A DNA stretch of 43,904 nucleotides, taken from positions 1 to 43,904 of the forward strand of contig JACWCY010000010.1 in assembly GCA_014654455.1 (NCBI GenBank), read 5' to 3'. The translations under genes and the position numbers were made by a program. A model generated the notes under the pieces. It worked only from the letters and a program-made list of their open reading frames with translations. It did not search any database and was not told the DNA's origin. Shown in pieces: positions 1-8,157 of this stretch (its first letter is position 1; the number at the start of each line of letters is the position of its first letter). This DNA is from Pelagibacterales bacterium SAG-MED01 (GTDB taxonomy: Bacteria > Pseudomonadota > Alphaproteobacteria > Pelagibacterales > Pelagibacteraceae).

Positions 1-1002
1 ACTTTTATATAATTTGCAGTAATCGGTTAGTTGGTTAAATAAGTCATTTTCATCTATATTTTTAATATAATGCTCATTCATTGATAAAATTCTACTCATA
101 TCTAGTTTAGATGGAGATTTACCAATTCCTTCAAGATTAAAATGTTTAATACTTTCATCTAGTGTGAATATTTCTTTATCTTTATATGACCATCCTAATC
201 TAAGAAGATAATTTCTTAGAGCATCTGGCATTATACCAATTTTGGAATAATCATCTAATGTAGAAGCTTTATCTCTCTTTGACAGCTTTTTTCCCTCAAT
301 TGTATGTATTAAAGGTATATGAGCAAACAAAGGTAACTCCCATTTCATAGCTTGATAAATTTGTATTTGTTTGAAGGTATTTATTTTATGGTCATCACCC
401 CTAATAATGTGTGTCATATTCATTTGATGATCATCGACTGATGCTGACAAATTGTATGTTGGTGTTCCATCATTTCTTAAGATTATAAAATCTTCAATAG
501 TATTATTATCAATTTCAACATCACCTTGAACTAAATCTTCTAATATAGAAGTTCCATCTATTTTACTTTTAAATCTTATGACTGGTTTAATATCTTTTGG
601 AGCGTCTACTTCTTTTTTGTCTCGCCATTTTCTATCATAGATATAAGGAATTTTCTTTTGTCTCGCTCTTTTTTTTTGTTCCTCTATTTCTTCATTTGAA
701 CAATAACACTTATATGCAAAACCATTTTTTAATAATTCATTTGCAACTTTTACATGGTCTTCAACTTTTTTTGATTGAATGTATTCTTCTCCATCATAGT
801 TTATACCAATCCATTTAAGAGATTTAATTATTTGATCTTTATATTCATCTTTTGATCTTTCTTTATCGGTATCTTCAACCCTTAAATAAAAATTACCATT
901 TTGGTTTTTAGAATATAACCAATTAAATAATGCTGTTCTAACACCACCTATATGTAAAGGCCCAGTAGGGGATGGAGCAAATCTTGTTGCTACTTTTTTC
1001 AT
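1..1002 (-). CDS. gltX: Glutamyl-tRNA synthetase, 3' part outside window
   Basis: Charges tRNA(Glu) with glutamate in the cytoplasm. The reading frame runs open from the ATG at 1002-1000 to the window edge: 334 codons of an enzyme usually about 450-480 residues long, so roughly the last quarter (anticodon-binding part) is missing. The class I signature is visible near the start (PSPTGPLHIGG, residues 10-20, HIGH-type motif at 17-20) and the second ATP site KLSKR at residues 239-243. It begins 22 bases after the lexA stop on the same strand, so it is probably co-transcribed with lexA. A discriminating GltX, able to charge tRNA(Gln) in organisms using GatCAB, cannot be told apart from this fragment. 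Confidence 0.95.
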   Translation of the reverse strand, partial: MKKVATRFAPSPTGPLHIGGVRTALFNWLYSKNQNGNFYLRVEDTDKERSKDEYKDQIIKSLKWIGINYDGEEYIQSKKVEDHVKVANELLKNGFAYKCYCSNEEIEEQKKRARQKKIPYIYDRKWRDKKEVDAPKDIKPVIRFKSKIDGTSILEDLVQGDVEIDNNTIEDFIILRNDGTPTYNLSASVDDHQMNMTHIIRGDDHKINTFKQIQIYQAMKWELPLFAHIPLIHTIEGKKLSKRDKASTLDDYSKIGIMPDALRNYLLRLGWSYKDKEIFTLDESIKHFNLEGIGKSPSKLDMSRILSMNEHYIKNIDENDLFNQLTDYCKLYKS

Positions 1003-1024
1003 TGAAATTGTTTAGACTATTTTA

Positions 1025-1702
1025 CTAGAAGTTTCTATATAAAGATACTAATACGCCCTGTACTTTAACTCTATCTGGGCCAAAAATTTTGGTTTCGTAG
1101 TTTTTATTCGCACTTTCAAGTGCTACAACCTTTCCTTTTTTTCTAATTCTCTTAAGCATTGCTTCATGTTCATCAATTAAAGCAACAACTATTTTTCCAT
1201 TATCAGCTGTATCTGTCCGTTTAATGATAACTGTGTCACCTTCATTAATTCCAGCTTCAATCATTGAGTCCCCTTGGACTTTTAGACCAAAATAATCACC
1301 ATTTTTTTCTAAATTACTGGGTAGGGGTATCCTTGATACTTCGTTTTGTATTGCTTCTACAGGAGTTCCTGCAGCTATTTTTCCTAGGACTGGAACCTCA
1401 ACATCACTAGATATTGGTTTTTCTTCATCTAACCCACCTTTAATAACACTAGGCGAAAAACTATTATAAATATCATTTGCTGAAGCTGTTTCTGGTAATT
1501 TTATAACTTCCAACGCTCTTGCTTTATGAGCAAGTCTTTTAATAAATCCTCTTTCTTCTAATGCACTGATTAATCTATGAATTCCTGATTTAGACTTTAA
1601 ATTTAGCGACTCTTTCATTTCCTCATAAGAAGGAGATACACCAGAACTTCTCAACTTCTTGTTGATAAATAAAAGCAAGTTTTTTTGTTTTTTTGTTAGC
1701 AT
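1025..1702 (-). CDS. lexA: LexA SOS repressor
   Basis: Transcriptional repressor of the DNA-damage (SOS) response that cleaves itself when RecA filaments form. The 225-residue protein has an N-terminal winged helix (about 1-65, with SPSYEEMKESLNL), a linker, and an S24 peptidase domain. The scissile Ala-Gly is A111-G112 in GKIAAGTP; the nucleophile is S146 in QGDSMIEAG and the general base K184 in AMLKRI, a spacing close to the E. coli enzyme. All residues for autocleavage are present. It lies between trpC and gltX on the minus strand. A perfect GAAC-N7-GAAC operator sits 24 bases upstream, so autoregulation is very likely. No Shine-Dalgarno is visible before the ATG. Confidence 0.96.
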   Translation of the reverse strand: MLTKKQKNLLLFINKKLRSSGVSPSYEEMKESLNLKSKSGIHRLISALEERGFIKRLAHKARALEVIKLPETASANDIYNSFSPSVIKGGLDEEKPISSDVEVPVLGKIAAGTPVEAIQNEVSRIPLPSNLEKNGDYFGLKVQGDSMIEAGINEGDTVIIKRTDTADNGKIVVALIDEHEAMLKRIRKKGKVVALESANKNYETKIFGPDRVKVQGVLVSLYRNF

Positions 1703-1726
1703 AAGAACAAATATCGTACAAAATCT

Positions 1727-1741
1727 GTTCTACAAAAGTTC
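1727..1741 (-). promoter_or_regulatory. SOS box (LexA operator) of lexA
   Basis: The plus strand reads GTTC-TACAAAA-GTTC, an exact match to the alphaproteobacterial LexA direct repeat GTTC-N7-GTTC. It sits 24 bases upstream of the lexA start codon. The candidate -35 (TTGTAG on the minus strand, 1735-1730) overlaps the operator, and a TATTTG -10 (1713-1708) follows after 16 bases. Bound LexA would therefore block polymerase. The -10 ends 5 bases before the ATG, so a leaderless transcript is possible. The direct repeat is seen; its function is inferred from the family. Confidence 0.88.
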
Positions 1742-1791
1742 TCTACAATTCACAATAGTAAAAAAAGCTAGTAAAATAGGGGATTATTTAA

Positions 1792-2583
1792 CTAAAGAAC
1801 AGAAAAAATAGAATTATTATCTAAATCTTTCAAAAGTGATTCACCAATTAAAAAAGTTTTAATAGATGTTTTATTTGAGAGTTCTAACAGTTCATCTTTT
1901 GTTTTTATTCCACTTTCAGAAATTAATGGACCAGAATGACTAGCTAAAACATCATGAATATCAAAAGTTGTATTTATATCAGTTTTTAAACTTTTAAGAT
2001 TTCTATTATTTATACCTATCATGGCATTTTTAAATTTAAGAGCTTGCTTAGCCTCTTCAACAGTGTGCACCTCAACTATAACAGACATATCAAGCTTAAA
2101 TGCTTCTTCATATAATTCATTAGCAAGGCTTTCACTGACACCAGCTAATATAATTAATACAGCATCAGCTCCATAACTTTTTGCAAGTGGTATTTGAAAT
2201 TTATCTACAAAAAAATCCTTACAAAGAATGGGTAAATTGACTTTTTGTTTAATCTTACTTATGTGGATCAGGTTTCCTAAAAAAAAATCTTCTTCTGTTA
2301 AAACTGATAAGCAAGTGGCTTTGTTATCATTATATACATTAGCTATTTCAACAGGGTTATAATTTTTGATAATTAATCCAGCAGAAGGGCTAGCTTTTTT
2401 AATTTCAGCAATAATAGAAAATTTGTTTTCTTTAACATTGTTTACAATTTTTTCTTTAAAATTGATAAATGATTTATTTTTATTTATCAATTCATTTAAC
2501 GAGTCTAGTGAAATAGTTTTTTTTAAATTTACTATTTTTTCTTTTTTCTTATTAATTATTTTTTCAAGAACATTTTCAGCCAT
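1792..2583 (-). CDS. trpC: Indole-3-glycerol phosphate synthase
   Basis: Closes the indole ring in tryptophan synthesis, converting carboxyphenylaminodeoxyribulose phosphate to indole-3-glycerol phosphate. The 263-residue TIM barrel shows the N-terminal catalytic stretch AEIKKASPSAG (about residues 59-69, with the E and K used in catalysis), LCKDFF (the general acid Lys region), IGINNRNLKSLKTD and the phosphate-binding ISESGI. Normal length; monofunctional, not fused to TrpF. Its start overlaps the trpD stop by 8 bases, indicating translational coupling in a ppiD-trpEGDC unit. 89 bases separate it from lexA, which has its own promoter. Confidence 0.96.
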   Translation of the reverse strand: MAENVLEKIINKKKEKIVNLKKTISLDSLNELINKNKSFINFKEKIVNNVKENKFSIIAEIKKASPSAGLIIKNYNPVEIANVYNDNKATCLSVLTEEDFFLGNLIHISKIKQKVNLPILCKDFFVDKFQIPLAKSYGADAVLIILAGVSESLANELYEEAFKLDMSVIVEVHTVEEAKQALKFKNAMIGINNRNLKSLKTDINTTFDIHDVLASHSGPLISESGIKTKDELLELSNKTSIKTFLIGESLLKDLDNNSIFSVL

Positions 2584-3568
2584 TTTGAATTTTTTCTAAA
2601 TGATTAATTACCTTATTTGATAAAATATGTTCTCTCGCGCTTTTATATGCGTCAGCAAAATTTTGATGAGTTTCATTTATTATTAATCCAGCAGCAGTAT
2701 TTAAGCAAACAGCCTTAGAAAAATCATTATCCTCACCTTTGAATATATTAATCATTTTATCCGCATTAAATTTTGCATCATCACCAACAAGATTATCAAA
2801 TTTTTCTGCATTTACATTTAATTCTTTAGGGTCAATAGTAATTTCAGAAATTTTTTTATTTTTTAATTGAATAACATTTGTTTTAGCATAGGGTGAAATT
2901 TCATCTAAACCATCTTCACTATTAACAATCCATGCAAACTTGATGTCTAAATTATTTAAAGCATTTGCAAATATTTTTAATAGTTTTTTATCAAAAACAC
3001 CAACTACTTGTCTTTTTACTAGTGCAGGGCTACTTAATGGTCCAATCATATTAAATATAGTTCTTTTTCCAATTTTTTTTCTAGTTGGTCCGACAAATCT
3101 CATTGCACTATGATAATTAGGTGCAAACATAAAACCAAAATTATTTTTATTAATTTGGGCCTCTATGTCATTTGGTTCTAAATCAATCTTTATATCCAGA
3201 GCCTCTAAAACATCACCTGAACCACACTTAGAAGATACAGCTTTATTTCCATGCTTTGCAACTTTAACACCCATGCTAGACAGCAATAAGGCAGATGCTG
3301 TAGATATATTAAGTGTATTCATGCCATCTCCGCCTGTGCCACATGTATCAACACAATTTTCTACATTTACTCTTTTAGATTTATTTCTAAGAACAAAAAC
3401 TCCTCCAGCTATTTCATCTGAGGCCTCACCCTTAGCTGATAAAAGTGTTAAAAAATCAAATATTTCTTGATCTTCTGCTTTACCTTCCATTAATAGTTCA
3501 AAAGCTGCTTTACTTTCATCAAAAGTCAAATTTTCTTTATTCTTAATCTTATCTATGAATTGTTTCAT
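2576..3568 (-). CDS. trpD: Anthranilate phosphoribosyltransferase
   Basis: Transfers phosphoribose from PRPP to anthranilate, the second step of tryptophan synthesis. The 330-residue protein carries the PRPP-binding CGTGGDGMNTLNIST (from residue 76) and the anthranilate-channel motifs KHGNKAVSSKCGSGDVLEAL and FMFAPNYHSAM, in the usual order, followed by KRTIFNMIGPL. Length matches stand-alone TrpD. It starts 5 bases after trpG and overlaps trpC by 8 bases. Unlike enterobacterial TrpD it has no glutamine amidotransferase domain, which is the separate trpG gene next door. Confidence 0.96.
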   Translation of the reverse strand: MKQFIDKIKNKENLTFDESKAAFELLMEGKAEDQEIFDFLTLLSAKGEASDEIAGGVFVLRNKSKRVNVENCVDTCGTGGDGMNTLNISTASALLLSSMGVKVAKHGNKAVSSKCGSGDVLEALDIKIDLEPNDIEAQINKNNFGFMFAPNYHSAMRFVGPTRKKIGKRTIFNMIGPLSSPALVKRQVVGVFDKKLLKIFANALNNLDIKFAWIVNSEDGLDEISPYAKTNVIQLKNKKISEITIDPKELNVNAEKFDNLVGDDAKFNADKMINIFKGEDNDFSKAVCLNTAAGLIINETHQNFADAYKSAREHILSNKVINHLEKIQNG

Positions 3569-3573
3569 TAATC

Positions 3574-4143
3574 TTAAATTTTAATAAAGTTTTTTAAAAT
3601 TTTAATACCTAACTTAGTTTTAATACTTTCAGGGTGAAATTGCACTCCATGAACATGATATTTTTTGTGTCTAACACCCATTATTAACCCATCTTGAGTT
3701 TCAGCCGTAATTTCAAGATCTTTAGATAGTGATCTTTTATCAATAATTAAACTATGATAACGAGTTGCCTCAAAAGTTTTTGGAAGACTTTTTAGTATAC
3801 CAGTTCTTTTTGATATTATTTTGCTTGTTTTTCCATGCATTAGTTTTCTTGCTTGTACAATTTTAGATCCAAATACCTGACCTATTATTTGATGACCTAA
3901 ACAAACACCAAGTATCGGTATCTTTTTATATAGAGTTTTTACAATTTTAAGGCAATTACCTGATTGATTAGGATTACCTGGCCCAGGTGAGATTACAATT
4001 TTATTAAATTTTTTTTTTAAGATTTCTTTTGAGGAAATTTGGTCATTTCTTATTACATCAACATTCACTTTTAATGAAGATAAGTAGTGATAAAGATTAA
4101 AAGTAAAACTATCGTAATTATCAATTAAAATTATTTTTTTCAT
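3574..4143 (-). CDS. trpG: Anthranilate synthase component II (glutamine amidotransferase)
   Basis: Releases ammonia from glutamine and passes it to TrpE for anthranilate formation. The class I amidotransferase is complete at 189 residues: oxyanion-hole region SPGPGNP, nucleophile C81 in GVCLGHQ, and H170/E172 in VQFHPES, making the Cys-His-Glu triad. TrpG can double as PabA (p-aminobenzoate synthesis) in small genomes; the position between trpE and trpD argues for the trp role, while dual use cannot be excluded. The start overlaps the trpE stop by 4 bases. Confidence 0.95.
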   Translation of the reverse strand: MKKIILIDNYDSFTFNLYHYLSSLKVNVDVIRNDQISSKEILKKKFNKIVISPGPGNPNQSGNCLKIVKTLYKKIPILGVCLGHQIIGQVFGSKIVQARKLMHGKTSKIISKRTGILKSLPKTFEATRYHSLIIDKRSLSKDLEITAETQDGLIMGVRHKKYHVHGVQFHPESIKTKLGIKILKNFIKI

Positions 4144-5600
4144 TTTAATGCATTAATTAAAGCCTTAGCCTTATTGACCGTTTCTTCATATTCTTTCAAA
4201 GGTTTACTGTCAGCAACAATACCAGCTCCAGCTTGAACATAAAATTTATCTTTTTTTGCAACTGCTGTTCTCAAAGCTATACACGTATCAAATTCTCCAT
4301 TAGCAGAAAAATATCCAATCCCGCCTGCGTAAACTTTTCTTTTTGTTGTTTCAAGTTCATCTATTATTTCCATAGCTCTTATTTTAGGTGCTCCAGAAAC
4401 AGTTCCTGCAGGAAAACCAGCTAAAAGCGATTTAAACTTTGAGAATTTTTTATTATATTCCCCAACAACATTAGAAACTATATGCATCACATGCGAATAT
4501 CTTTCTATAATAAAGCTTTCAGTTACTTTGACAGAGTTAATTTTTGAAACTTTGCCAGCGTCATTTCTTCCTAAGTCTAACAACATTAAATGTTCAGAAA
4601 GTTCTTTTTTATCTTTTAGGAGATCTTTTTCATAAAAAAGATCTTCATTTTTTGTTTTTCCTCTTGGTCTTGTACCGGCAATGGGTCTTACAGTAATCTT
4701 ATTATTTCTAAGTCTTACTAATATTTCGGGGCTCGCACCAATTATTTGAAAATCATTGAAATTAAAAAAAAACATGAAAGGTGAGGGGTTAGTTATTCTT
4801 AGTTTCTTATAAATATCTATCGGTTTTTTTGTTAACTTAGCTTCAAATCTTTGACTCAAAACCACCTGAAATATATCTCCTAATTTAATATATTTTTTTG
4901 CTTTATTTACCATAGATAGAAATCTATTTTTTGAAGTATTTGATTTGACTTTTATATTTTTTAGACTTTTATTTATTTTTTTATCAACATTTTTAACTGA
5001 TGATTGAATTAATAGTTTAAAGAGATCAGACTGAATCTCTTTATATCTGTTATGATAATTTGTAATTTTTTCATCTTTAAAAACGTTGCAAATATAAAAT
5101 ATTTCTTTTTTTAAGTTATCATGAATAACAACTGTTCTAGGTCTCAAAAGTCTTACATCAGGCAAAGAAAGATCATTTTTACAATTATTGGGAATTTTTT
5201 CTAAATATCTTATTGAATCATAGGAAAAATATCCAGAAATTAGAGAACATATTTTTGGTAAATTTTTAGGTGTTTCAAATTTAAAATCTTCGATAATTTT
5301 TTCGATTAAAACATCAGGTTTATCTTTTAACTTAATTTTTTTATTTTTTTTTACAATATAAGAGTGGCTGTTATTGAATTCCCAAATCTTGTCTGGGTCT
5401 TTTCCAAAAATGGTGTATCTTCCTTTGATTTTTCCTTTTTCTACAGACTCAAAAATGAAGCTATTTTTTTCTTTTAAAAAATTATCTATTAAGTTTAAAA
5501 TTTCGTCATCATTCTTGACCTTTTTTGATGAATATAATATTTGATTTTTTTTGCTTCTATGTCGAAACTTAAATTCCTTGAAGCTTCGATTGATTATCAT
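4140..5600 (-). CDS. trpE: Anthranilate synthase component I
   Basis: Makes anthranilate from chorismate using TrpG-derived ammonia; first committed step to tryptophan. The 486-residue protein has an N-terminal domain with a feedback-site-like FIFESVEKG (residues 48-56, corresponding to the LLES motif of tryptophan-sensitive TrpE) and a chorismate-binding domain with GDIFQVVLSQRF (from 241), IAGTRPRGKT (from 307), LLDLGRNDAGKVS and AGFPAGTVSGAPK. Feedback inhibition by tryptophan is therefore plausible. It overlaps the upstream ppiD-like gene by 4 bases (ATGA). No leader peptide or attenuator is seen, as the gene has no upstream gap. Confidence 0.95.
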   Translation of the reverse strand: MIINRSFKEFKFRHRSKKNQILYSSKKVKNDDEILNLIDNFLKEKNSFIFESVEKGKIKGRYTIFGKDPDKIWEFNNSHSYIVKKNKKIKLKDKPDVLIEKIIEDFKFETPKNLPKICSLISGYFSYDSIRYLEKIPNNCKNDLSLPDVRLLRPRTVVIHDNLKKEIFYICNVFKDEKITNYHNRYKEIQSDLFKLLIQSSVKNVDKKINKSLKNIKVKSNTSKNRFLSMVNKAKKYIKLGDIFQVVLSQRFEAKLTKKPIDIYKKLRITNPSPFMFFFNFNDFQIIGASPEILVRLRNNKITVRPIAGTRPRGKTKNEDLFYEKDLLKDKKELSEHLMLLDLGRNDAGKVSKINSVKVTESFIIERYSHVMHIVSNVVGEYNKKFSKFKSLLAGFPAGTVSGAPKIRAMEIIDELETTKRKVYAGGIGYFSANGEFDTCIALRTAVAKKDKFYVQAGAGIVADSKPLKEYEETVNKAKALINALK

Positions 5601-7015
5601 TGAAAGAAATTTTTAACTCGTTCTATTGTTTTTTGATTTAAAACAACATTATACTTTTGATTAAGAAATAAATCATAAGATTTCAATAAAGTATTTTTGC
5701 TTTTTGTATTTTGTTTTTCAATATATTGTTGAAATTCTTCAGTGTTATTATCAGACACTTTATTTTGAAATTTTTTGATTTTTGCTAAATAAATATTATT
5801 TTTCTCATCATTGATTAAAGTAAATGAGTTGACTGGTAAAGAATATAAAATTTCCACAGCATTAATTTCAAATTTTTTGTTATCTCTAATTGAGTTTAGT
5901 TTTATAGTTTCAATTTTATCTTTACCCATTGATATGAATTTATCGTTATCAAATTTTTTACTTCTAATTTTTTCTAATAACTCTCTATTATAATCGAACT
6001 TATTTTTTTGGTAAACTAGTTGAAGAACATCATCTCTTGTTTGCTGATCTGAAATATTTGGCTCTCTTTGCTCAATATCCTCTATTTTATATAGAATATA
6101 ATCATTTCCATTTTCAAAAATATCAAATTTAGTATTTCTTAATTCAAATATTTTTTTTTCTATTTCATTTTTTTTTGGTGAAAATTTAAAGTTTTTTATT
6201 TTTATTGGATCTATATTTAAATTTTCTACTATAGTTTTAAATTTAACTTCATTAGATATATCAATCTCTATTTGATCAATTTTATCAAAGAATGATTGAT
6301 TAAATTCTTCTGTACCTATTAAATTATTAGGATTTATTAAAGCATAACTAAAACTAATATACTCATCTTTTAACACATCTTTATTTTCGCTAATAAATTT
6401 TTTTAAATCTTGATCTTTGATATTTTCTTTTTTTATATAAAAATTTTCTAAATTTATAAAATCAATTTCAAGTTTTTTATTTTCTTCCTCATATAATTTA
6501 TCAACTAAAAATTTTGGTGAAACAGTTCCAGCACCAATATAATCAAATAAATTCTTTTGTAATTCACGTTTCTTTAATCTTAATTCAAAAGCAGGTGCTG
6601 ATTGATTGTTTTCGAGTAAAAATTTTTCATATTGAATTCTTTGAAAAACTCCATTTTCATCTAAAAAATTTTTGTTTTCTTTAATTTTTTTAAGCAGAGT
6701 ATTTTTTGAAATAATAATATTAAAATCTTTTATTTCTAAATCTAGCAATGTAGTAGAAATTAGACCAGATAAAATTTCTTGAATAATATTTTTATCTAAA
6801 TTTTTTTTTATCGTTTCCTGAGGAATCCCCGAACCATTTAGGTAATCAATAAATTCTTGAGTCGTAATATTCGTTTTGTTAATCTTCACTATATTGTTAG
6901 TGTTACCACTACTAAACATACTTCCCATACCCCAAAACACAAAAGGTATAATCATGATAAAAACTAATAACCCTGCAAATTTGGTTTTGGCAAAATTTCT
7001 AAAACTACTTATCAT
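5597..7015 (-). CDS. ppiD: Membrane-anchored SurA/PpiD-family chaperone
   Basis: Likely a periplasmic folding factor for exported proteins, held in the inner membrane by one helix. The N-terminus (SSFRNFAKTKFAGLLVFIM, continuing as a helix to about residue 34) is typical of PpiD, and the following stretch (INKTNITTQEFIDYLN, LISTTLLDLEI) matches the SurA_N helical domain. At 472 residues it is shorter than enterobacterial PpiD (about 620), and I cannot recognise a parvulin rotamase motif in the middle or C-terminal part, so chaperone activity without isomerase activity is possible. It heads the trp operon, overlapping trpE by 4 bases, and is divergent from tpiA. Confidence 0.8.
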   Translation of the reverse strand: MISSFRNFAKTKFAGLLVFIMIIPFVFWGMGSMFSSGNTNNIVKINKTNITTQEFIDYLNGSGIPQETIKKNLDKNIIQEILSGLISTTLLDLEIKDFNIIISKNTLLKKIKENKNFLDENGVFQRIQYEKFLLENNQSAPAFELRLKKRELQKNLFDYIGAGTVSPKFLVDKLYEEENKKLEIDFINLENFYIKKENIKDQDLKKFISENKDVLKDEYISFSYALINPNNLIGTEEFNQSFFDKIDQIEIDISNEVKFKTIVENLNIDPIKIKNFKFSPKKNEIEKKIFELRNTKFDIFENGNDYILYKIEDIEQREPNISDQQTRDDVLQLVYQKNKFDYNRELLEKIRSKKFDNDKFISMGKDKIETIKLNSIRDNKKFEINAVEILYSLPVNSFTLINDEKNNIYLAKIKKFQNKVSDNNTEEFQQYIEKQNTKSKNTLLKSYDLFLNQKYNVVLNQKTIERVKNFFQ

Positions 7016-7049
7016 TACTCTATAAATTTATTGATCTATAAAAAGCAAA

Positions 7050-7078
7050 CCTATAGATTAAAATTTAGCAAATAACAA
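7050..7078 (-). promoter_or_regulatory. Candidate promoter for ppiD-trp operon
   Basis: In the 71-base divergent gap before ppiD and tpiA the minus strand reads TTGTTA (7078-7073), 17 bases, then TATAGG (7055-7050), giving a leader of about 28 bases before the ppiD ATG. It resembles a sigma-70 promoter, but the AT-rich background makes such matches common. Confidence 0.35.
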
Positions 7079-7086
7079 ATAAATAT

Positions 7087-7809
7087 ATGTATTTTATTGC
7101 AAATTGGAAAATGTTTGGTGGTTTAAATTCATTAAACTCACTACATAGAGTAAATAAATTTTTTAAAACCTTTAAAAAAAATAAATCTATAAAAATAATT
7201 TATTGTCCACCTTCAACTTTAATTCGTCCAATGTCTAAAAAATTAAAAAAATCTCAAATTGAAGTTGGGGCCCAAAATTGTCATGAAAAAGATAATTATG
7301 GTGCTTTTACAGGCTCAATAAATTCTTCAATGCTCAAAAATGTTGGAGCCAAATATGTTATAATTGGTCATTCAGAAAATAGACAATTTGGTGAAACAGA
7401 TAAATTGATTAATCTTAAAATAAAAAGTGCTCTAAAATCTGGGCTTAAAATTATATTTTGTATTGGTGAAACATTAAAACAAAAAAGAAAAAAAATAACT
7501 AAACAAATTTTAAATAAACAAATTAAATTAGGATTAAATAAAATAAAGAATTATAATAAAATTTTAATAGCTTACGAACCAGTTTGGTCTATTGGAACAG
7601 GTTTAATACCAAAATCAAATCAACTTCTTGATACTATAAATTACATTAAACAAAAAAATAAAAATTTCAAAGTTCTTTATGGTGGGTCCGTTAATCCTAA
7701 AAATATTCATGAACTGAAGTCTATTAATAATATTGATGGCTTTTTAATAGGTGGTGCATCTCAAAATCCAAAAAAATTTATTGATATAATCAAAAAAACA
7801 TATATTTAA
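7087..7809 (+). CDS. tpiA: Triose-phosphate isomerase
   Basis: Interconverts dihydroxyacetone phosphate and glyceraldehyde 3-phosphate. The 240-residue TIM barrel has all catalytic residues: N6 and K8 in ANWKM, H95 in IIGHSENRQF and E164 in AYEPVWSIGTG, plus the phosphate-binding LYGGSVNP and GFLIGGAS. It starts a plus-strand run (tpiA-secG-pyrG-kdsA-eno-ftsB-lipA-coq10) and is divergent from ppiD. No Shine-Dalgarno precedes the ATG. It sits in the same run as eno. Confidence 0.97.
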   Translation: MYFIANWKMFGGLNSLNSLHRVNKFFKTFKKNKSIKIIYCPPSTLIRPMSKKLKKSQIEVGAQNCHEKDNYGAFTGSINSSMLKNVGAKYVIIGHSENRQFGETDKLINLKIKSALKSGLKIIFCIGETLKQKRKKITKQILNKQIKLGLNKIKNYNKILIAYEPVWSIGTGLIPKSNQLLDTINYIKQKNKNFKVLYGGSVNPKNIHELKSINNIDGFLIGGASQNPKKFIDIIKKTYI

Positions 7810-7814
7810 CCACC

Positions 7815-8117
7815 ATGGAAAATATATTATTAGTCCTTAACATCATATTTGCAATTATTTTAGTTTTATTAGTTTTAATGCAAAAATCAGAAGGTGGCGC
7901 GTTGGGTATAGGTGTTTCACAAGAAAATTTTATGTTTTCAAGAACAGCAGGAAATTTTATGACAAAAGCTACTGCTATAGTGGCAACCTTATTTATTATC
8001 TGCAGCTTAGGATTAACAATTATTTCTAGAGGTGATTTAACTCCAACTTCCTCAGTTTTAGATACTGTTGAGGAAAAGACAGAGGACACACCAGCAATAC
8101 CAGAAAATAATAATTAA
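7815..8117 (+). CDS. secG: SecG preprotein translocase subunit
   Basis: Small membrane subunit of the SecYEG channel that exports unfolded proteins. The 100-residue protein has two hydrophobic helices (about 3-20 and 48-72) joined by the family hallmark LMQKSEGGALGIG, followed by a short acidic tail. It begins 5 bases after tpiA, and tpiA-secG-pyrG adjacency is a common bacterial arrangement. Normal in size. Confidence 0.94.
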   Translation: MENILLVLNIIFAIILVLLVLMQKSEGGALGIGVSQENFMFSRTAGNFMTKATAIVATLFIICSLGLTIISRGDLTPTSSVLDTVEEKTEDTPAIPENNN

Positions 8118-8120
8118 TAC

Positions 8121-8149
8121 TTTTCAATTTCATTTTTTTTCGCTATAAG
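8121..8149 (+). promoter_or_regulatory. Candidate promoter for pyrG
   Basis: TTTTCA (8121-8126), a 17-base spacer, then TATAAG (8144-8149) lie in the 40-base gap between secG and pyrG. The -10 ends 8 bases before the pyrG ATG and there is no Shine-Dalgarno, so transcription would begin at or very near the start codon. Confidence 0.5.
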
Positions 8150-8157
8150 ATACTTCC

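Noticed and set aside
597..818. Plus-strand open frame over gltX
   Set aside because: Antisense to a clear GltX frame, Leu/Phe/His-rich with no domain; a mirror of the A+T-rich coding strand.
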